Source of the DNA: Palauibacter sp965207805
GTDB taxonomy: Bacteria > Gemmatimonadota > Gemmatimonadetes > Palauibacterales > Palauibacteraceae
NCBI GenBank assembly: GCA_965207805.1
Contig: OZ242312.1
Coordinates: forward strand, 2,418,001-2,482,000
Direction: 5' to 3'
DNA length: 64,000 bases
Positions within the stretch are counted from its first letter, which is position 1. Every line of letters starts with the position of its first letter. The notes below the pieces were generated by a model. The model saw only the letters and a program-made list of their open reading frames with translations, ran no database searches and was not told the DNA's origin. Shown one piece after another: positions 8,539-15,565 of this stretch. A program made the position numbers and the translations under genes.

Positions 8539-10881
8539 TTACATGAGGCCGTCGGAGTATATGTGGAGCCGCCATAGGCTGCCGCCGCGGACGGCGCGGG
8601 CGATGTCGATGCGAAACAGGCCGTCCATGAGCGACACGCCGACGCCCACGCTCGACCGCCAGCCCTCCGTGCCGAAGGCATCCACGGGTCCCGTCCAACC
8701 CGCGTCCCAGAACCCCGTGACCCGGATCGGACTGCCCCCGACATCGTACGCCGGATCCCCGATCCGGAACCCGCGTCCCAGTTCGAACCGGCCGAACCAG
8801 AAGCTCTCGCCTCCGGTCGACACGGGATCGAAAGCCCGCAACGTGTACGATCCGCCGAGGTGGAAGCGGCGCTGTGGAGGCGGCTCCCCGAACATTCGGC
8901 CGGCCCCGCCCTCCAGCGCCAGCGACCAGTGGCTCACGGGGAGTTGCAGCGCCGCCGCAACCGCGGCACGGCCGTAGAGATCGAAGTCGCCCGTCGCGGC
9001 TTCCCCCCAGATGGAACCGCTCAGAATCGGCGTGCCCGGGTCTACCGAGGAAAACGCGCGCAGGCGGCCCGAGACGCCTGTGACGTCGCCGCGGGCGGCG
9101 ACGATGTTATCGGAAAAAATTGCATCGCCGAAGAGGTTCGGGAGCGAGGCATCGCTCTGCTTCGGTGCGTTCTGGTGACGCTCGGCGAAGAGGGAGCCTT
9201 CCACACGGGTCCTCCTGCCCTGGCGGCTCGCGGACATCTCGAAGCCGGTCTCCCGGAAGTAAAGGCCTTCGTCATACCCCATGACGAGGCTGTTGAAGGA
9301 GTTGCCGAAGGAGAGCGGACGGCCCCAATCGCCGAGGTCCGTGAGGCGCCGGTACGCCATGATCCCGAAACCGCCCGTCGCCGTCTGTCGGCGCCACCCG
9401 ACCTCCAGGCCCGGCTCCCACTCCGGGATGCCGACGCGCGGCGTGACCGAGAACTCCGACGTGACCCCCGTCGGTACGGCGAACCGGGCGCTGAACGAGA
9501 GCCCCTCGACCCGATTGTAGCGGAGCCTGCGCAGACCCGGAGCGAGATCCAGGCGGGAGCCCAGACCCCCGGCGGCGGGGATGTGCAGGGAGGACAGACG
9601 ATCCCTCAGGTCGTCGAGTTCCTGCGCCGCGAAGGCGTCGACGGTGGCGGAAAAGAGCGGCTCCGGCAGCTCCCGGGACGAGGGAAGCTCGTCGAGGGGC
9701 GGGACGATGATCACGATGGCACGGGCCCTGGCGGGGAGTGAATCGGCTTCCGCCGTCAACGGATCGTCGCGGATTCCCTCGACCCGCGCTCCCTCTCCCT
9801 CGTTCGCCTGGATCCGCCCCTCTTCGGCGTCGATCTCCTCGTCGACCCACCGCGTCCAACCTTCCGGCAGATCCTCCCCCGGATCGAGCTCCGGTTCGCC
9901 ATCCACGACGTAGTCCTCGAAGGTCCACTCGTAACGCACCGGCATGCTCGCGAGGTCCGCCATCGTGGCGACCGCGTCGAAGGCCATGCGATTCGGGAGC
10001 CACCAGCGGAGCTCCTGGAGTCCGTAGTCGATCGTGATGAACTCGACCCTGGCTCGGATCGGCTTCACGAACCCGGGAACGTCTTCCGCGTCCTCCGGTT
10101 CCTCGCGGTCGAAGTCGTACTCGATCGCGGGACGGTAGGCGGCGCGTGTGAGGACCCCCTCGTCGGCGTCGAACCACAGCGAGCCGGCGATGCGGTCGAA
10201 GCGGGCCTCCCGCGGCTCGACGATGGCCTCGATCAGCGTCACCGTGCGGTTGTCCCCCGGGAAGCGGATCCGCAGCGTATCGCCCGAGCGGTAGCGGTAG
10301 TGATAGGCTGCGGTGTCGGCGAGGGGATGAAGGGCCCACTCCGAACCGACCGTCACATGCTCGCTCGCCGGATCGATCATATCGAAATCGAGCTCGAACG
10401 CATCGTCGTCGCGCAGATCATCCTCGAACTCGACGCCCAGGCCGACGATCGGCACCCCGCGCCGCACGCCCAGCCAACGGACGATGTGTTCGCCCTCCGC
10501 CGCCCAGCGCAGGCGCGCGGCCCGCTCCTGGTGAAACATCGCCCGCTCGCGGCGCAGAGCCGCGCCGCCCAGCCCGGCGTAGATGCGCTCGCGGAAGGTT
10601 GCCTCGAAGCTCGTCAGCCCTTCGGCCCGGGCCTTGCGCTGCGCCAGAGCGCGCTCGATCAGCCCCGCGATCCCTTCGTCGGCGTAGGCGTCGAACGGAA
10701 TCGGACGTGAGACGGAAACGGGCGGTTCCTGGAGGGCGCGCACGTCGAAGGCGACGCCCGCGGCGACCCCCATGCACACTGCCAGTGCCAGGGCGCACCC
10801 GGCGGCAGGTATTCGGTCCAATGCGCTCTCCAGTCCAGAGGCGGCGTCGCGGCGTGGGGCTCGCCGCCGATGGCGGGACAC
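8539..10881 (-). CDS. Outer-membrane beta-barrel protein with Omp85/surface-antigen-like C-terminus
   Basis: This large exported protein (780 residues from a GTG at 10881) has an N-terminal hydrophobic segment (AAGCALALAVCMGVAAGVAF). A soluble region of about 400 residues follows (MFHQERAARLRWAAEGEHIVRW, then repeated beta strands ending in EYDFDREEPED). A C-terminal barrel starts near residue 440, with alternating strands such as SFSARFAVPTGVTSEFSVTP. Near its end GGSYTLRAFDP resembles the (V/L)RGF-type loop motif of Omp85/BamA-like barrels, and the final strands are amphipathic. The fold is an inference and the function is unknown. A divergent methyltransferase gene shares its upstream region, which holds an inverted repeat at 10920-10941. 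A TTG about 60 bases downstream is an alternative start. Confidence 0.72.
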   Translation of the reverse strand: MSRHRRRAPRRDAASGLESALDRIPAAGCALALAVCMGVAAGVAFDVRALQEPPVSVSRPIPFDAYADEGIAGLIERALAQRKARAEGLTSFEATFRERIYAGLGGAALRRERAMFHQERAARLRWAAEGEHIVRWLGVRRGVPIVGLGVEFEDDLRDDDAFELDFDMIDPASEHVTVGSEWALHPLADTAAYHYRYRSGDTLRIRFPGDNRTVTLIEAIVEPREARFDRIAGSLWFDADEGVLTRAAYRPAIEYDFDREEPEDAEDVPGFVKPIRARVEFITIDYGLQELRWWLPNRMAFDAVATMADLASMPVRYEWTFEDYVVDGEPELDPGEDLPEGWTRWVDEEIDAEEGRIQANEGEGARVEGIRDDPLTAEADSLPARARAIVIIVPPLDELPSSRELPEPLFSATVDAFAAQELDDLRDRLSSLHIPAAGGLGSRLDLAPGLRRLRYNRVEGLSFSARFAVPTGVTSEFSVTPRVGIPEWEPGLEVGWRRQTATGGFGIMAYRRLTDLGDWGRPLSFGNSFNSLVMGYDEGLYFRETGFEMSASRQGRRTRVEGSLFAERHQNAPKQSDASLPNLFGDAIFSDNIVAARGDVTGVSGRLRAFSSVDPGTPILSGSIWGEAATGDFDLYGRAAVAAALQLPVSHWSLALEGGAGRMFGEPPPQRRFHLGGSYTLRAFDPVSTGGESFWFGRFELGRGFRIGDPAYDVGGSPIRVTGFWDAGWTGPVDAFGTEGWRSSVGVGVSLMDGLFRIDIARAVRGGSLWRLHIYSDGLM

Positions 10882-10919
10882 GGCACTCAGGCCGGCGACA
10901 CATCCCGACAGGTGCCGTT

Positions 10920-10941
10920 ACGTCTATGTTTGGGTAGACGT
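10920..10941. promoter_or_regulatory. Inverted repeat between divergent genes (possible operator)
   Basis: Perfect 7-bp arms ACGTCTA and TAGACGT (10920-10926 and 10935-10941) are separated by 8 bases. The site is in the short region between the outer-membrane protein gene and the methyltransferase gene. Arm length and spacing fit a dimeric regulator site. No regulator gene is nearby, so its use is inferred only. Confidence 0.35.
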
Positions 10942-10978
10942 TTCAACCTTCGCCCGCGTCACCGGGGGAGGAGAGCGA

Positions 10979-11638
10979 GTGGGGCTGTACTCCGAACACA
11001 TCTTCCCGCGTCTCATGGAGAGCGGGCTCAAGGGCGACGTTCATCGCAGATACCGGCGCCAGGCACTCTCCCGTGCGCAGGGGAACGTGCTCGAAGTCGG
11101 CTTCGGCACCGGCCTCAATCTCGAATGCTACCCAACGTCGGTTCGCCGCGTCACGGGGATCGACCCCGCGGCCGTACTCGAACGCCGCGTACGCGCCCGC
11201 GTCGCCCGGGCCCCCTTCCCCGTCGAGCGCATGGTCCACGACGCCGCCGACCGACTCCCCTTTCCGGATGGGCATTTCGACACCGTGACGAGCACCTGGA
11301 CGCTGTGTTCGATCGTGCGGCTCCAAGACGCCCTCCTCGAACTGAGGCGTGCGCTGAAGCCCTCCGGCGAGTTCCTCTTCCTCGAGCATGGGCGGAACGA
11401 GAAAGGCTGGGTGTCGCGCCTGCAGGACACCCTGAACCCGGTTCAGAACTTCGTCGCCTGCGGTTGCAACATAAACCGGAAGATCGACACCGAGATCGAG
11501 CACGGCGGATTCCGGATCATCGAACTCGACCGCTTTACCATGCCCGGGGTGCCCCGGGCGCTGGGTTCCGTCTACCTTGGCGTGGCCGGACCGCACGGCG
11601 GCAAACGCCTGGCAGGACCGCGGGGCGCAGCGCCGTGA
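10979..11638 (+). CDS. Class I SAM-dependent methyltransferase
   Basis: At 219 residues it starts at the GTG at 10979, which has a good GGAGGAG ribosome binding site; the frame is open upstream but runs into the promoter region. Motif I for S-adenosylmethionine is LEVGFGTGLNLE. A motif I-post-type acidic loop follows (VTGIDPAAVL), then HDAADRLPFPDGHFDTVTS and the motif III region LKPSGEFLFLEHG. The overall pattern (YSEHIFPRLME at the N-terminus, CGCNINRKIDTEIEHGGF near the C-terminus) resembles the UbiE/phosphatidylethanolamine methyltransferase-like group and eukaryotic METTL7-like proteins. The acceptor is unknown. It is convergent with the next gene over a small hairpin. Confidence 0.88.
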   Translation: MGLYSEHIFPRLMESGLKGDVHRRYRRQALSRAQGNVLEVGFGTGLNLECYPTSVRRVTGIDPAAVLERRVRARVARAPFPVERMVHDAADRLPFPDGHFDTVTSTWTLCSIVRLQDALLELRRALKPSGEFLFLEHGRNEKGWVSRLQDTLNPVQNFVACGCNINRKIDTEIEHGGFRIIELDRFTMPGVPRALGSVYLGVAGPHGGKRLAGPRGAAP

Positions 11639-11648
11639 GCGCGGCTCA
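11636..11648. terminator. Small hairpin spanning both stop codons of a convergent pair
   Basis: TGAGC (11636-11640) pairs with GCTCA (11644-11648) around GCG. The left arm begins with the stop of the methyltransferase gene and the right arm ends with the complement of the stop of the small membrane protein gene. The stem is short, so termination is uncertain. Confidence 0.3.
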
Positions 11649-12005
11649 GTCCTTCAGCATCCTCGTGGCGAGGACGGCGCCCGCCGAACCCGCGACGGCC
11701 GGGCCGAGCAGGAAGAGAAGCGCCAGACCCCAATGGCCGGACGGAGGATCCGTCACCGTCACCCAGATGCCGATGACGCCCAGCAGGGTCAGACTCCAGC
11801 CCGGCGCCAGCCCCCAGAGGAGGGGACGCGCACCGCGGTGCCACCGCGAGAGGCCGAAGCCCGCGGCGAAGTACAGGAGACCCCCGAGCGCGATGAGCCC
11901 GGGACCGGGACCCACGGGCAGATCTCTGAACACGAGCGCCAGCCCCGCGAGGCCGGCGAGGAGGCAGACGATGACCGAAACGAAGGTTTTCAGGACGGCT
12001 TTCAT
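11646..12005 (-). CDS. Small four-helix membrane protein of unknown function
   Basis: The 119 residues are mostly hydrophobic, with four predicted membrane segments: about 5-26 (TFVSVIVCLLAGLAGLALVF), 34-50, 63-83 and 92-112. Short basic turns lie between them (SRWHRGARP). No catalytic or binding motif is visible and I recognise no named family. Its start overlaps, back to back, the ATG I give for the DUF6265-like gene, so at least one of the two starts may lie slightly downstream. Confidence 0.65.
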   Translation of the reverse strand: MKAVLKTFVSVIVCLLAGLAGLALVFRDLPVGPGPGLIALGGLLYFAAGFGLSRWHRGARPLLWGLAPGWSLTLLGVIGIWVTVTDPPSGHWGLALLFLLGPAVAGSAGAVLATRMLKD

Positions 12006-12612
12006 GGCGTGCGAAGATGCGGCGAGATCCGCGGTTTCTCAAACGTCCCGGGCGTGTGCCTTTCGCGGGCGGGCGACCGCGGTCGCCGTCGCGCTCGCAG
12101 CCGTTGTCCACCTGTTCGGCGCCGCGGGGGTGACGGGTCAGGATGCGGATCCGGTGGGCGGCGTAGCGCCACCCGCTACCACCCGCGCCATCGATGTGGA
12201 GGAACTGGCCTGGATCGCCGGCCACTGGGGCGGGGACGCCTTCGGGGGACAGATCGAGGAAGCGTGGTTCAGCCCCGCCGGGCGCTCGATGTCCGGCTCC
12301 TTCCGCCTCGTCCGCGACGGTCTCGCCGTCATGTACGAACTTCTGCTCCTGGAGCAGGACGACGATGGCGAGATCTACTACCGTTTCAAGCACATCTCGC
12401 GCGGCTGGGAACCCTGGGAGGAGACTCGGCTCGAATACCGTCTCACGGCCGTGGAAGGCCGGAAGGCCACCTTCCGGAGCACGGCGGAGTCGCCGCCGCC
12501 GAACGCTCCGTGGTGGTTCACGTACGAGAGCCCAACGAGCACCGAGTTGATCGTAACGATACATGGCAGCGCGGGCGGCGATCCGACCGTCCTGTCGATG
12601 ACGAGGCGATAA
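12004..12612 (+). CDS. Exported DUF6265-like protein
   Basis: About 202 residues. From the ATG at 12004 the N-terminus is basic, then hydrophobic (VAVALAAVVHLFGAAGVTG), a cleavable-type signal peptide. The mature part begins with ELAWIAGHWGG and continues with EEAWFSPAGRSMSGSFR, YELLLLEQ and a run of beta strands, the pattern of DUF6265 (lipocalin-like, unknown ligand). The frame is open for over 1 kb upstream, but that stretch is an antisense shadow of the neighbours and has no homology. It probably folds as a small beta barrel in the periplasm; no function can be given. Confidence 0.75.
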   Translation: MACEDAARSAVSQTSRACAFRGRATAVAVALAAVVHLFGAAGVTGQDADPVGGVAPPATTRAIDVEELAWIAGHWGGDAFGGQIEEAWFSPAGRSMSGSFRLVRDGLAVMYELLLLEQDDDGEIYYRFKHISRGWEPWEETRLEYRLTAVEGRKATFRSTAESPPPNAPWWFTYESPTSTELIVTIHGSAGGDPTVLSMTRR

Positions 12613-12677
12613 GGCCGTATCTTTCGAATGATGGAAAGCGTTAATCGGGGAGGGAGCCGATTCGAGCAGGGGGCCGT

Positions 12678-13499
12678 ATGAGTGCATTGGAGTCGGGACG
12701 CAGATGCGCCCGTTTGGCGGCGCTGACCCTCGTCACGGGCGGCGTGCTGGTGGGTTCGCCGAGTTCGGCTGCGGGACAGGAGGAGACGGAACGGGAGACG
12801 GCGGAGCTGGTCGGGCAGGTGGTCAGCGCCTCGACGGGACTCCCGATCGAAGGGGCCCGCGTGATCCTTCTGGGCTCCGGGTACGGGGCCATCACCGATG
12901 CCGAAGGCAACTTCCGGGTCCCTCGGACGTGGGCCGGCCGGGACTCCGTCGAGGTGAGGTACATCGGCTATGAGGCCGGCTATACCGTCATCGACCTCGA
13001 GCCGGAACAAACGACACGCGTCACGTTGACCCTTTCGAGTACCGTCATTCGCATCGCGGATCTGACGGTGGAGGTACGGCAGACCCGCCGTGCGCGGCAC
13101 CTGGAGGGCTTCCTGGAGCGCATGGATAAAGGGTTCGGGACCTTCTTCACGCCGCGGGACATCATCAACCGCAACCCGCGCCTGCCCAGCGACCTCCTGC
13201 GCGGCCTGCCGAACGTCTCCGTGGGCCGGATCGAATACGGGAGAGCGGAGATCTTCCTTGGGGAAGGCGCCCGGCTCGGATGTCCGCCGGCGCTCTACCT
13301 GGACGGGATGTACCAGGCGGGGATGCAGTTCGACGATCTCGAGAGGGACGTTCTCGGCGCGGTCGAGGTCTACAGGCGGGACGTCGAGACGCCGATGGAG
13401 TTCATGCGCACGGGTTCGACCTGCGGCGCGATCGTGGTCTGGACGCCGGACGGCGCGGGCTTCCTGGACTGGGCCGGGGAACTGCCCCCCTTCGAATAG
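12678..13499 (+). CDS. Secreted carboxypeptidase-regulatory-like and plug-like protein without a barrel
   Basis: 273 residues. The signal peptide (ARLAALTLVTGGVLVGSPSSAAGQ) is followed by a carboxypeptidase-regulatory-like beta sandwich (LVGQVVSASTGLPIEGARVILLG, GAITDAEGNFRV, VRYIGYEAG) at about 45-130. The next domain resembles a TonB-receptor plug (RNPRLPSDLLRGLPNVSVG, PALYLDGM, VEVYRRDVETPMEFM, CGAIVVWT). The gene stops there: the roughly 500-residue barrel of a TonB-dependent receptor is absent, and the stop is followed at once by a convergent gene, so there is no sign of a recent truncation. Such free plug proteins occur in Gemmatimonadota and Bacteroidota (from memory); the role is unknown, possibly docking. 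Confidence 0.8.
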   Translation: MSALESGRRCARLAALTLVTGGVLVGSPSSAAGQEETERETAELVGQVVSASTGLPIEGARVILLGSGYGAITDAEGNFRVPRTWAGRDSVEVRYIGYEAGYTVIDLEPEQTTRVTLTLSSTVIRIADLTVEVRQTRRARHLEGFLERMDKGFGTFFTPRDIINRNPRLPSDLLRGLPNVSVGRIEYGRAEIFLGEGARLGCPPALYLDGMYQAGMQFDDLERDVLGAVEVYRRDVETPMEFMRTGSTCGAIVVWTPDGAGFLDWAGELPPFE

Positions 13500-13521
13500 C
13501 AGGGCGTCAAGAATCCCCGCG

Positions 13522-13944
13522 TCAGTCCCGCCCGCCCGCGGGCTCGCCGTTGAGGGTCAGCGTCCATTCGAGTTCCATGTCCTTCCGGAGCGAATGGTAG
13601 ACGGAGCAGTAGCGTTCGAACGAGAGCATGACCGCCCGCCGAGCCTTCGCTTCGTCCACCTTCCCGGAGACGTGGAAGTCGAACTGGAGACCCTTCACGT
13701 AGCGCGGCGCGGCATCCGCTCTGCGCGCCCTCGCCCGGACCGAGAGTCCGGTGAGTTCCTGGCGCCCCCTCTCGAGGATGACCACCACGTCGATCGCGGC
13801 ACAGGCGGCGACGGACTCCACCATCAGGGCGACTGGGCTGGGGGCGATCCCCTCGTCCCCGTCGATTCGGGTCTCGTGGTCGGCTCGGTCGGCGCTGAAC
13901 TTGAGCCCGCCGTCCCACCGGACCTGGATTCCGTCCGTCTCCAT
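13522..13944 (-). CDS. OsmC-family peroxiredoxin-like protein
   Basis: 140 residues, the usual OsmC/Ohr length. The two redox cysteines that define the family are present: one in VESVAACAAIDVV (about residue 48) at the start of the central helix, and one in SFERYCSVYHSL (about 112). The N-terminal strand pattern (GIQVRWDGGLKFSADRADH) fits the YhfA/OsmC branch. Expected activity is thiol-dependent reduction of organic hydroperoxides in the cytoplasm. It is convergent with the plug-like gene and divergent from a small membrane protein gene. Confidence 0.9.
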   Translation of the reverse strand: METDGIQVRWDGGLKFSADRADHETRIDGDEGIAPSPVALMVESVAACAAIDVVVILERGRQELTGLSVRARARRADAAPRYVKGLQFDFHVSGKVDEAKARRAVMLSFERYCSVYHSLRKDMELEWTLTLNGEPAGGRD

Positions 13945-14051
13945 CTCGATCTCCGTGGCTGAGTTCGAACTTCGGCAACATAGTACAACACGGCTGAATC
14001 GCTGAAACCGCCCCGGGATGGAGGGCGTAAAGGCTGTGCGGGAGGTGCGAC

Positions 14052-14336
14052 ATGCTCGAGTTCATCGGGAATTTTCTCTGGCTCGCCATTGCCGGCGCCG
14101 CTTCGATCGGCGGCTTCGTGACGATGAAGAAATTCGTACGCGGACGGCTGCGCTTCGTGGACGGCGTTCACCGGCGCGGAGTCCCGCTCGTGGCCGGGAT
14201 CGCGGGCTGGGGCGTTGGACTGCTGGCCGCGATCCTGCCATTCGTCACTCCCATGACGGCCGTTCTGTTCGGGATCGGGGTCGGTACGGGGGTGGCGGCG
14301 GGCCGAAGAGAGATCAAGCGCCTCCCGAGCCCCTGA
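14052..14336 (+). CDS. Small membrane protein of unknown function
   Basis: 94 residues with an N-terminal membrane segment (LEFIGNFLWLAIAGAASIGGF), a basic loop (KKFVRGRLRF) and a second hydrophobic hairpin (GIAGWGVGLLAAILPF and AVLFGIGVGTGVAAG). A GGGAGGTG ribosome binding site lies just before the ATG. It stands directly upstream of the M20 deacylase, about 50 bp apart, possibly co-transcribed. No family is recognised. Confidence 0.7.
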   Translation: MLEFIGNFLWLAIAGAASIGGFVTMKKFVRGRLRFVDGVHRRGVPLVAGIAGWGVGLLAAILPFVTPMTAVLFGIGVGTGVAAGRREIKRLPSP

Positions 14337-14386
14337 AGCCAGGCGCCATGCACTTGTCCTGACCTCCCGGCGGGACATTTTGCGGC

Positions 14387-15559
14387 ATGCCCTTCGCCGC
14401 CGACCCGTTGCGCCTCACAACCGTCCTCGCGGACCTCGTCACCACGAACTCGGTGAACCCGACCCTCGTGGAGGGGGCGCCGGGCGAGACGGAGATCGCG
14501 CGCCTCACGACCCGGCACATGCGCGAGGCGGGCCTCGAAGTGACCCGGTACGAACCCGAGGCGGGCCGGCCGAGCGTCATCGGGCGCCTCGCGGGCGTTG
14601 GGGGAGGGCCGGCCCTGATGCTGAACGCCCACTACGACACGGTGGGCGTGGAGGGCATGGAGGCGCCGTTCTCGCCGAGCATACGGGACGGGCGGCTCTA
14701 CGGGCGGGGGGCCTATGACATGAAGGGGGCGCTGGCCGCGTGCATCGAGGCCGCCCGGCTCCTCGGTGAGTCGGGAACGCGCCTCGCCGGCGATGTCCTC
14801 GTGGCCGCCGTAGCCGACGAGGAATACGCGAGCCTGGGCACCGCGGACCTGCTCGAACGGCGCGCGCGCGGCGAACTCGCTTTCGACGCCGCGATCGTCA
14901 CCGAACCCACGTCGCTGAACCTGTGCGTGGCCCACCGCGGATTCACGTGGATCGCGATCACGACGCGCGGGCGCGCCGCCCATGGAAGCCGCTATCGGGA
15001 GGGCATCGATGCGAACCTGCGCATGGGACGCGTCCTGCACCGGCTGGAGGCGTTCATCGAGGAACTCCAGTCCCGGCCGGGGCACCCCCTCCTCGGCCCC
15101 CCTTCGATGCACGCGGCGTTGCTCGAGGGCGGGAGCGGGATCAGCACCTACTCCCCGCGCTGCACGCTTCGGGTCGAGCGGCGTACGGTACCGCCCGAGA
15201 CGCGGGAGTCCGTGGAGGGCGAGATTGCGGCCATCCTCGAGGACCTGCGCGCGGAGGATCCGTCCCTCGAAGTCGCCTGGTCGACCTTGTTCCACCGCGA
15301 ACCTTTCGAGACGACGCCGGAGGCGCCGGTCGCGGCCTGTGTATCGCGCGCCTCCCGCACGGTCCTTGGCCGCACGCCGGAGGTCGTCGGAGATTCCCCC
15401 TGGATGGACTCCGCCCTGACACAGGCCGCGGGCGTCGACAGCGTCGTGATCGGCCCGCACGGTGAGGGTGCGCACGCCGATGTCGAGTGGGTGGACCTCG
15501 CGTCGTGCGCGAGGCTGGCCGAGATCCTCGCCGAGGCCGCGGCCGACTACTGCGGCTGA
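14387..15559 (+). CDS. M20 metallopeptidase, ArgE/DapE/acetylornithine deacetylase family
   Basis: This 390-residue zinc-dependent amidase is of usual length. The family's metal and catalytic motifs are in order: NAHYDTVGVEG (metal His, catalytic Asp) near 78, GRGAYDMKGALAA (bridging Asp) near 112, VADEEYASLGT (catalytic Glu and metal Glu) near 145, the lid/dimerisation domain with AHRGFTWIAITTRGRAAHGS, and a C-terminal GPHGEGAHADVEWVD metal His. A related member would hydrolyse an N-acyl amino acid to the free amino acid. No other arginine or lysine biosynthesis gene is nearby, so a specific name such as argE is not justified. It ends one base before the convergent receptor gene. Confidence 0.9.
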   Translation: MPFAADPLRLTTVLADLVTTNSVNPTLVEGAPGETEIARLTTRHMREAGLEVTRYEPEAGRPSVIGRLAGVGGGPALMLNAHYDTVGVEGMEAPFSPSIRDGRLYGRGAYDMKGALAACIEAARLLGESGTRLAGDVLVAAVADEEYASLGTADLLERRARGELAFDAAIVTEPTSLNLCVAHRGFTWIAITTRGRAAHGSRYREGIDANLRMGRVLHRLEAFIEELQSRPGHPLLGPPSMHAALLEGGSGISTYSPRCTLRVERRTVPPETRESVEGEIAAILEDLRAEDPSLEVAWSTLFHREPFETTPEAPVAACVSRASRTVLGRTPEVVGDSPWMDSALTQAAGVDSVVIGPHGEGAHADVEWVDLASCARLAEILAEAAADYCG

Positions 15560-15565
15560 CTCAGC
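15555..15565. terminator. 11-bp palindrome containing both convergent stop codons
   Basis: GCTGA-C-TCAGC. The TGA of the M20 gene and the TCA (reverse stop) of the TonB receptor gene sit in the two arms. It is too short to be a strong terminator alone; it is listed because the same layout recurs at other convergent junctions here. Confidence 0.25.

Noticed and set aside
10870..12612. A single 580-codon ORF running from the methyltransferase into the DUF6265-like protein
   Set aside because: Only the last 200 or so codons have homology and a signal peptide; the rest is an alternative frame of the methyltransferase gene and the antisense of the next one.
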